A stretch of 64,000 nucleotides of DNA, from positions 62,001-126,000 of the forward strand of contig CAJNDS010000347.1 in assembly GCA_905221605.1 (NCBI GenBank), given 5' to 3'. Below, piece by piece: positions 57,957-64,000 of this stretch (position 1 is the first letter of the stretch; each line of letters starts with the position of its first letter). Made by a program: the position numbers and the translations under genes. The DNA comes from Symbiodinium natans (lineage: Eukaryota; Sar; Dinophyceae; Suessiales; Symbiodiniaceae). The notes below the pieces were generated by a model. That model saw only the letters and a program-made list of their open reading frames with translations. It made no database searches and was not told where the DNA came from.

Positions 57957-58613
57957 GACTGGCTTGTCGCAAGAGTTGGAGAAAGTGCCACTGACACTGT
58001 GTCAACCTTGCTATATACCATTCCTTCTGCTTCTGCACCAAGCCATAAGATCCGGGACTTCACTCGATCATGTCATGTCTTAGAACCCTGAACACATGGA
58101 AACAAGGCCTGGACACGTGCCACATCCTCCCATATCGGAAATATCGAAGCTCAAGGGCAGTTCCCCCACCATCGCGGCTCAAGATAAACTGGCCAGAAAA
58201 GTAAGCGGCTTTCGGGTGCACAGTGTATAAGCAGAAAGAACATGTGTCTTTGCATGGTGTCCGCGGAGAAGCAGCAGCACTTTCCGCCTTCAAATTTCAG
58301 GAACCCTCCAATCAGCGCAAACAAGACAACGCAACCTCTGGTCTGCCATGCATCATGCAGAACTCGTGAGTGACGCCAGCGCGAAGCCTGGGGCCGGAAG
58401 GAACGTCCTTCGGCATCGCTCCCCGCAAAATTTTGAAATAAGCGACGCCCAGAAGCCGAAAGTGTCGGCCTCCAACGCGAACCGGCACAAAACACGATCT
58501 TTATGAAACACATTGGTATGACGTGTTGTGCATTGCATTGCTACGGCATGCATTTGCGAGTGAGTGAGAGCATCTGGTGAGTCGTGATGACTGGCGAATG
58601 ACTATGAGGAGCA

Positions 58614-58910
58614 TTGTATGACGAGGATGAGGATGAAGACGCAAGGGGCGTTGATGAGTGCAGGATGCTGCGTTCCGCGAGGCGCGCAGCCCGAAAAACA
58701 AGACCCAATACGGTGTTTGTAAGAACATGTCATGGAGTCATGGATTTTTTTCAGAAGGACTATGTGGTTGGCGGACGTCGTCATGGGTGCTGGGCGGTCT
58801 TTGCCGCTCACGTCAGAGTTTCGCCTTCGGATGTGGCCAGTCACGTCTTCCTTCAAACCTTGGTGGAGATGGCATGCTCTCCATGTTCTGTGTTTTGCGT
58901 TGTGCTTTAA
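58614..58910 (+). CDS. Unrecognised plus-strand stretch
   Basis: The plus strand reads MYDEDEDEDARGVDECRMLR, SARRAARKTRPNTVFVRTCH and VMDFFQKDYVVGGRRHGCWA. An acidic start followed by a basic run is protein-like, and this is the first place from the left where the plus strand looks better than the minus. The frame then runs into a GT microsatellite. No family is recognised. Confidence 0.3.
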   Translation: MYDEDEDEDARGVDECRMLRSARRAARKTRPNTVFVRTCHGVMDFFQKDYVVGGRRHGCWAVFAAHVRVSPSDVASHVFLQTLVEMACSPCSVFCVVL

Positions 58911-58914
58911 TATT

Positions 58915-58960
<46 letters not shown>
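58915..58960. repeat. GT microsatellite
   Basis: A near-perfect GT run of about 45 bases between two candidate coding stretches of opposite strand. Confidence 0.92.
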
Positions 58961-58961
<1 letters not shown>

Positions 58962-59347
58962 TTCCATCTTCTGGAAAGTGCGTCGAACTCAACAGTGACA
59001 TGCCATCTTGAGGGTCGCAGACAGTCTCGGTGCTTACATGTGAATGCTTTTGCGCATCTTGCCCCATGGTGGTGGCAGACTTAGACCACAAAGCAGAAAC
59101 TTTGATGAGGATCATCTGAATCTGAGCTACTTCTCTTCCCATGCGTAGTGCTCCTCAAAGCCCACCTGATGTTCGTGAGCTGAGGGCAAAGCAGTGGAAC
59201 ATGGTAGCCCAGTCGCAGATGTGACCCCCAGCAGGCAATAGCAAGTCGAGTTCTACAGCAGAGGTCTGCTTCAGGGCCCAGCCCAACTGCGTCGATCTTG
59301 CCTCGATTCAGTTTAACCTCTGTGTGTGTCTCTGGCTTCAGGTCTGG

Positions 59348-59391
59348 GGCTTGAAGTTCCGAAAGATCCGGCTTGAAGTTCCGAAAGATCC
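59348..59391. repeat. 22-bp tandem duplication
   Basis: The unit GGCTTGAAGTTCCGAAAGAT plus CC occurs twice, head to tail, without mismatch. Because 22 is not a multiple of three, a coding frame through it would shift between copies. Confidence 0.92.
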
Positions 59392-59487
59392 CGACAGCTA
59401 CCCCCAAGATCCTCCCAATCCTGGGGCTTTTTCGGGCTACGACCCTCTGGACGCCTCGCGGTAGAGCTCTGAGAAGGACAGCCGGCT

Positions 59488-59934
59488 TTGCACCTCGAAG
59501 CGCTGCACTCTGCTCTCACGCTGCGCGTGAACGGCGTTCGCAGTATGGAGCTGCTCTTCACACGTCTTCAGCTCCAGCTTAGCTCAGCCATATTCGGCCT
59601 TTTCGAACTGAGCCAAATACTTGCTGCTCTCGCCGTGGGGGCAGCCAAGGGTCACGAGAATAACAGAAACAAAATCAGCGCTTACTTTGAGGCTTCAGCG
59701 GCGAGATTGTCGCCCGTCAAGAAGCCCCGGACAACCCACTGCTTTTGCAACGACAACCCCTCCAGCCCCAGCGGAGATGCACCTCTGGGTGCTTGCCCTG
59801 CTTCATCTCCCCGAGGCCACGCTTCATGGCCTCGGCTAAGAGCCGTTTTATGTGGTATCAGGGTCTGCACTTCTGAACCAGCTTGGGTTTCGGGATTGAA
59901 TGGCGAGTTCCTGGGGATTTCTACTCAATCGTGA
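59488..59934 (+). CDS. Unrecognised plus-strand stretch
   Basis: A 148-codon plus-strand frame contains ALHSALTLRVNGVRSMELLF, RLQLQLSSAIFGLFELSQIL and NKISAYFEASAARLSPVKKP. The first third is helical and protein-like. The minus strand is also partly open (KQWVVRGFLTGDNLAAEASK). Strand and exon limits are uncertain. Confidence 0.28.
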   Translation: MHLEALHSALTLRVNGVRSMELLFTRLQLQLSSAIFGLFELSQILAALAVGAAKGHENNRNKISAYFEASAARLSPVKKPRTTHCFCNDNPSSPSGDAPLGACPASSPRGHASWPRLRAVLCGIRVCTSEPAWVSGLNGEFLGISTQS

Positions 59935-60173
59935 TATATCGTGATGCAGCCCCAGAGCGCACATTGCCACGTTGAGCACCGCCAGGCCCAGCAAGCTCAT
60001 GGTGAAGCCCAGCCGCCCTGCCTCCTCCGCCTGTATAGGGTCCAGGGATTCGAGGAATACAAGGTTCGAACGCCTGTACTTGTCCTAATAGAGAGCTACA
60101 TGTGGACTTGCTTTCCCACCCTTGTTCGTTCGCAGGATCCTCTTTAAGCCGGACAGCTTGCAAGAGATCCCTC

Positions 60174-60198
60174 CCTCCCCCCCCCCCCCCCAAAAAAA
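60174..60198. repeat. Poly-C then poly-A run
   Basis: About 16 C followed by 9 A. On the minus strand this gives a Gly-rich stretch within an otherwise unremarkable 179-codon frame, which is therefore suspect. Confidence 0.9.
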
Positions 60199-60667
60199 AA
60201 GAGGGTGGAACCTTGTAAACCCCTTGCTGCTCAAGATGCATCGATGAGATGAACATCCGGCTTCTCCACCTCAAGGCTGCCCACCAACTAACACCCACCG
60301 CTAAGCGTGCAAGGCGCTCCCCACATGCCAAAAATGCAAATGGCGGTTGTGTCTGTTGGTATCTTGGTCTGTGCAATGGGCTGTGGGGCGTATCACTTGA
60401 TCTTCTAGCAAGTATGGTGTGTTTTGTTGTCGTGCTACGTACCCCGTTTTCCATCACCATCTCATTTGCCCATCCTCAACTCCCCCGTTGCACTCCCGGC
60501 ACCTGTGCCAGCATGGTTGGCACCTGGATGTCAGAGGTCAACCGCATCATCTCGGCTTTGTCGCTCAAGCCTTCAGCGTAAACCTGGAAGCAAAGGCCCT
60601 AAAGATAACGAAAAACATCAAGTAGACCAGGCACAAAACAGCTGCTAATCGTTGCAGTGAGCAGTTT

Positions 60668-60825
60668 GTGCAACGCTTAGCACGTGGGTGCTTCACACCC
60701 AATTTTGGCCCTCGAGTATTCGTTCAGGCGGTGAACTACCCCATCATGCCGCTCTGCCACACCAGAAGCGTGTACGATAGCCAAGGCACGCGCGCCACGT
60801 TACCAAGACAACAGACTACGACATC

Positions 60826-60861
<36 letters not shown>

Positions 60862-61439
60862 GGTGCATATTCCACTGTGGCGTTGCGATAGCGACAAGCA
60901 AAGGCACTCCGCAACTCCACATGATTCTGAGCTGAGACGCTACATCTGCTCCGAGTTCTGCGAATGCTCGGCACCTGAAGAAAATTTGAGTTGTTGCCCT
61001 ACAAGCCTATGTGCAGAAGACCCATTCCTGTCGTGCATATCCGAGATTCAATGCGAGCTTCTTTTGGAAGCCACGGCAACTAACATCTTTGTCAGGCCTT
61101 ACCGGGCCTTGCCCCATAAGCGGCACACCTTCAGCTTGCTGCGGCTGCCTTGTCAGGGCCTCCTCGAAGCCGCCGTTTGAGGCAGCATGGCGGCAATCTG
61201 TCCTCGAAACACATTCTCACTTGGATACTACCTGTGCTGCCTGCATGCACAGGCACAATTTGGGGCATGGGCTTTCTGGAGCCTTAGGCCAGAAAGCCTC
61301 TCTGACGTTGGGGGGGGGTGGGTGTTCATGCCTGGAAATCTACAGCCCGAAGCCAGCAACTGGCCAGCTGTTGGGCTTTTCGTCAGATCCCCAGACAAAA
61401 CCGATGATCTTAAATCAACCCCACCGTGAACTCCGTTAA
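60668..61439 (+). CDS. Unrecognised plus-strand exon candidates
   Basis: Plus-strand stretches include LRRYICSEFCECSAPEENLS and EDPFLSCISEIQCELLLEAT (about 60935-61090). A later one in another frame reads GAWAFWSLRPESLSDVGGGW and QPEASNWPAVGLFVRSPDKT (about 61260-61415). They are moderately protein-like. No family is recognised, and introns would be needed to join them. Confidence 0.27.
60831..60860. repeat. CA microsatellite
   Basis: A CA run of about 29 bases, translated as His-Thr in the plus-strand frame that crosses it. Confidence 0.9.
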
Positions 61440-61677
61440 ATCAATGCTTTGAGCCGACTCCACCCAAGCCAATTCGGCCAAAAGGCCTCCCAATGATCAC
61501 CAGGTCCTTGCCTGGGCATGAAAGGGAGACGGTCAAGGGGTTGGCTGCTGTCAGAGGACGACTTGTTGGCGATTGTGTGAAGAATCTAGGCTTGATGCCA
61601 CTTAATCCTCGCAATCCTTCAGTCCCACAGCCTGCCTTCGAGACCTGGAGGTTCCAAGCTGTGAGCATTCAAGGCCT

Positions 61678-61881
61678 ATGGATGGGCCTAATGGCAACTT
61701 GCTGGAACAAGCACCCATGTTTCAAAGCTTGTCGCCGAATTCCGCGGTACAGGCGACACGTGCCATCGCCCCCTCCGGCCCCCGCCCAACAACGACTGCT
61801 CCAAACCTTGAAAACAACCTCCCCAGATTAACGGAGATTCGCTGGCACCAGAAAACCACAGTATCGGCCGCCTTCATGTGA
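61678..61881 (+). CDS. Unrecognised plus-strand terminal exon candidate
   Basis: The plus strand reads DGPNGNLLEQAPMFQSLSPN, AVQATRAIAPSGPRPTT and NLENNLPRLTEIRWHQKTT, and then stops. A Ser/Pro-rich, low-charge composition suggests a disordered tail. No family is recognised. Confidence 0.3.
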   Translation: MDGPNGNLLEQAPMFQSLSPNSAVQATRAIAPSGPRPTTTAPNLENNLPRLTEIRWHQKTTVSAAFM

Positions 61882-62092
61882 AGTCTTCATCAGGGTCGGG
61901 GTTGCGGATTCATATTAATTTGTATGCCAGCGCACCCCGAAACTCTCCTCTACCAGCTGCACGTTCTCCTCGAGCCCTAAGCACGCTCTACGAGTCCAAT
62001 TACTTGCTTCAGCCCTCGAGATAGCTCTAAGCCACCCCATACAAGTCCGTAGAGTCCTGCCCGGCCTTCCGTCCGCAGCTCGTCCCTTGCAG

Positions 62093-62694
62093 CTAGTGCC
62101 GCCGCGAGGCGTGCACACGCCTCATCATGACTTGGAGGGCTTCAATTGAAGCTCTCAGGGCTACAAAGAGCCGTATCATGAGCAACTCTTGGAGTGGGGA
62201 ACTAGGACTTGGCTGGCTGGGGCACCAAGAGTAAGCATAGAGGCCCAGCTGTGGCCTTAGTGCCCTGAACTTCCGCAATTCCACAGGTGGTTGAGCATTA
62301 TGACAGAGCTTCGGGTTCGGGCATCTGACTGCGTAGGAGTGAAACTTGCTCCACTGTGTACACCCTATTCGCTGAGGGGACATCATGAGATCTGTCAAAC
62401 TTTGCGGCTGTAACTAGTTCGGTCCGTGCCTCCTCGCGCTCAACCACCGCCAGGCCCTTGCATACGCTACTTGAGGATGTGGGCTTCGCGGCTGAAGCTG
62501 TGATTGCAAACCCAAGCTTCATGATGTACAGATGCGTGTGTCTTGAAGAGTCTTATAAGCTTTTGGTGGGCAGTGCGGATGCAGGTTCTGCAGGGGATTT
62601 CTAGAGATCTCAGACCGTGTCCAAGTTGCACTGACGTGACCTGTCTCTGGGAAGGCACAGCAAGCAGCCGAACATTGAAACGCCCGGCTACCAT
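62093..62694 (-). CDS. Unrecognised minus-strand exon fragments
   Basis: The minus strand reads RDTITYFMVAGRFNVRLLAV (about 62725-62660). This is followed by VEREEARTELVTAAKFDRSH, VYTVEQVSLLRSQMPEPEAL (about 62460-62300) and FRALRPQLGLYAYSWCP (about 62270-62220). All are protein-like and in different frames, so introns are needed. A weak resemblance of the first run to the end of an endonuclease fold was not pursued. Confidence 0.3.
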
Positions 62695-62793
62695 GAAATA
62701 TGTAATTGTGTCTCTTTGATCCGCGAACTGGTTTGTGCAGACGGCACGATCGACGCGCTGGTTTTAGCCATTGAAGAGGACAAGCAGAGCATA

Positions 62794-62838
62794 CACATAT
62801 ATATATATATGTATATGTATATGTATATGTGTGTGTGT
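62794..62838. repeat. AT/GTATAT and GT microsatellite
   Basis: An ATAT run followed by GTATAT units and a short GT run, about 45 bases in total. Confidence 0.9.
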
Positions 62839-63140
62839 AAAGGCTGCATTTTTCCTGCGAATCGTCTCGAGGGCAATGTAGTTACAAATGCCCGCGAGCG
62901 ATGAGTCCAAGAAGATGGTTTGCGAAGCACGCAGTGCCTACATTCTAACGCTGTGCCAACACCCCGGCCTTCGCATAGGCGCACCGCTTTGGATAGCACT
63001 GATCCTCGATTGTAATGCCTGCGAAGCCTGCACGCTGAGGCAAGGCTGTTGTGGTCAATGTTCCAGGTTGGGGAATGATGCGCACAGCATCCTCGCCCAG
63101 CAGTCTTACAGTATTACATATTCTTCATCCGACCTCACCG

Positions 63141-63987
63141 TCAACACGCCACCGACGGCGGCGCGTTACCGAGGGATTGTTGATGCTTCGTATACCGGTT
63201 CGGGCACCACCTTTCTGATCTGTAGGACGCAAGCGCACCTGCATCCGCATATCCTCGAACTGTTCGGCGAACATTGCCACTGCCACCGAAACCGGTGTCG
63301 CCATCGCCGATGACGCACCTCTCCAAGGCTTCAGGAGTTTCTACGAAATTGGAGCCGCTCATGGCCTCTCCTACTCTGCTTCGCACACGAGGAGACCCGA
63401 TCACAGAATGTAGTTAACAGCATGTGAACAGCATACGCAACATCAACTCCGGAAGCGCTCGTGAAAGTCAGAGAGGTGCCCTTAGAGCCCTGTAGGCCAC
63501 ATCTCTTCGTCAAGTTGCATCTCAGGCCCAACAGCGGCGCAAATGTTGCGGCCAACCTGCACCTGACTCGACTCTACCAGTCTTCGTAGCTGAGTCATCA
63601 GTGTTTGCCTGTTTGTATACCTTCTAGTGCCACTAGGCCATTCGTGGTAAGTACTGGTCTGTGTTGATGACTCCGATCCTACGGGTAGTTTCATCATGCT
63701 CCCTTGAAGGAGCCATCGGCTTCTTGCTGATGTAACCGCGTACGCTTGTTAGCTGACTTGAGATCGGGAGCTGACTGGAATGGAAAAACGAGTCGCTGAA
63801 CATGGCACACTAGCATGCAGCTCGATGCATCAGGCTGGGTTTGCTTGGCACCCGACCTGTTCAGCATAGGAGATAAGACCCACATCAGGACCTGAGTCAT
63901 GGGACAACCTGCTGACAGGCGACTGACACGCCGATAAGTTTCTTCACCGAACGATGACGGGCAAAACGATTCGCGGAGTAGCACCAC
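63141..63987 (-). CDS. Unrecognised minus-strand gene at the window edge
   Basis: Minus-strand stretches are MVLLRESFCPSSFGEETYRR (from 63987), GRNICAAVGPEMQLDEEMWP (about 63555-63490), TSLTFTSASGVDVAYAVHML (about 63470-63410) and MSGSNFVETPEALERCVIGD (about 63361-63300). They follow each other in one direction with frame changes, as expected for small exons. No family is assigned. The gene may be cut by the window end. Confidence 0.32.
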
Positions 63988-64000
63988 CCAGAGAGACTCA

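Noticed and set aside
60060-60080. GGTTCGAAC-like tRNA B box
   Set aside because: No A box at the right distance and no cloverleaf could be drawn.
62600-62730. Possible end of a LINE endonuclease domain (YFMVAGRFNVRLL)
   Set aside because: The catalytic SDH motif is not present and no reverse transcriptase motif was found nearby.
63300-63480. Possible CDC45-like motif (DVAYAVHMLL followed by NFVETPEAL)
   Set aside because: Only two short weak matches with wrong spacing and no supporting exons around them.

Overview
The window looks like nuclear DNA of a dinoflagellate, most likely a member of the Symbiodiniaceae or a relative. Coding sequence is cut into very short exons (often 24-90 bases). 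Where protein families fix the exon joins, many 5' splice sites are GC or GA rather than GT, and most 3' sites read AG|G. The region is also rich in microsatellites, G/C homopolymer runs and interstitial TTTAGGG-like repeats. No bacterial operons, CRISPR arrays, rRNA or convincing tRNA genes were seen. All exon joins were read by eye and none is supported by transcripts.

Four genes are recognised, all on the minus strand. (1) About 1.4-8.75 kb: an ecto-apyrase/NTPDase (GDA1/CD39 family) with signal peptide, conserved regions 1-4, the SYLG motif and a PCYPIGY motif in at least 12 exons. (2) 4.02-4.88 kb, inside one intron of that gene and on the same strand: an uninterrupted ORF with only the N-terminal domain of RNA 2'-phosphotransferase (Tpt1/KptA), a Gly/Lys-rich linker and two WW-like modules. 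(3) 9.95-11.45 kb: a complete-looking five-exon CRAL-TRIO (Sec14-like) lipid-transfer protein. (4) About 23.2-32.2 kb: anaphase-promoting complex subunit 2 (APC2), followed from the middle of the protein to near its C terminus through some 22 exons.

The rest holds exon-like open stretches without a recognised family. Examples are an acidic/basic coiled-coil gene at 15.9-17.2 kb, a SAP-like fragment at 15.2-15.6 kb, and many minus-strand exon candidates between 38.9 and 58 kb. Between about 58.6 and 61.9 kb the better open stretches are on the plus strand, then minus again to the end. The long run of minus-strand genes fits the one-directional gene blocks known in dinoflagellates.

Repeat-rich stretches lie at 5.7-5.95 kb, 31.65-31.93 kb (inside an APC2 intron), 36.7-37.65 kb, 38.37-38.43 kb, 50.2-50.3 kb and 58.9 kb. 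Fragments without a family are given low confidence; their boundaries are approximate and several may merge into single genes.
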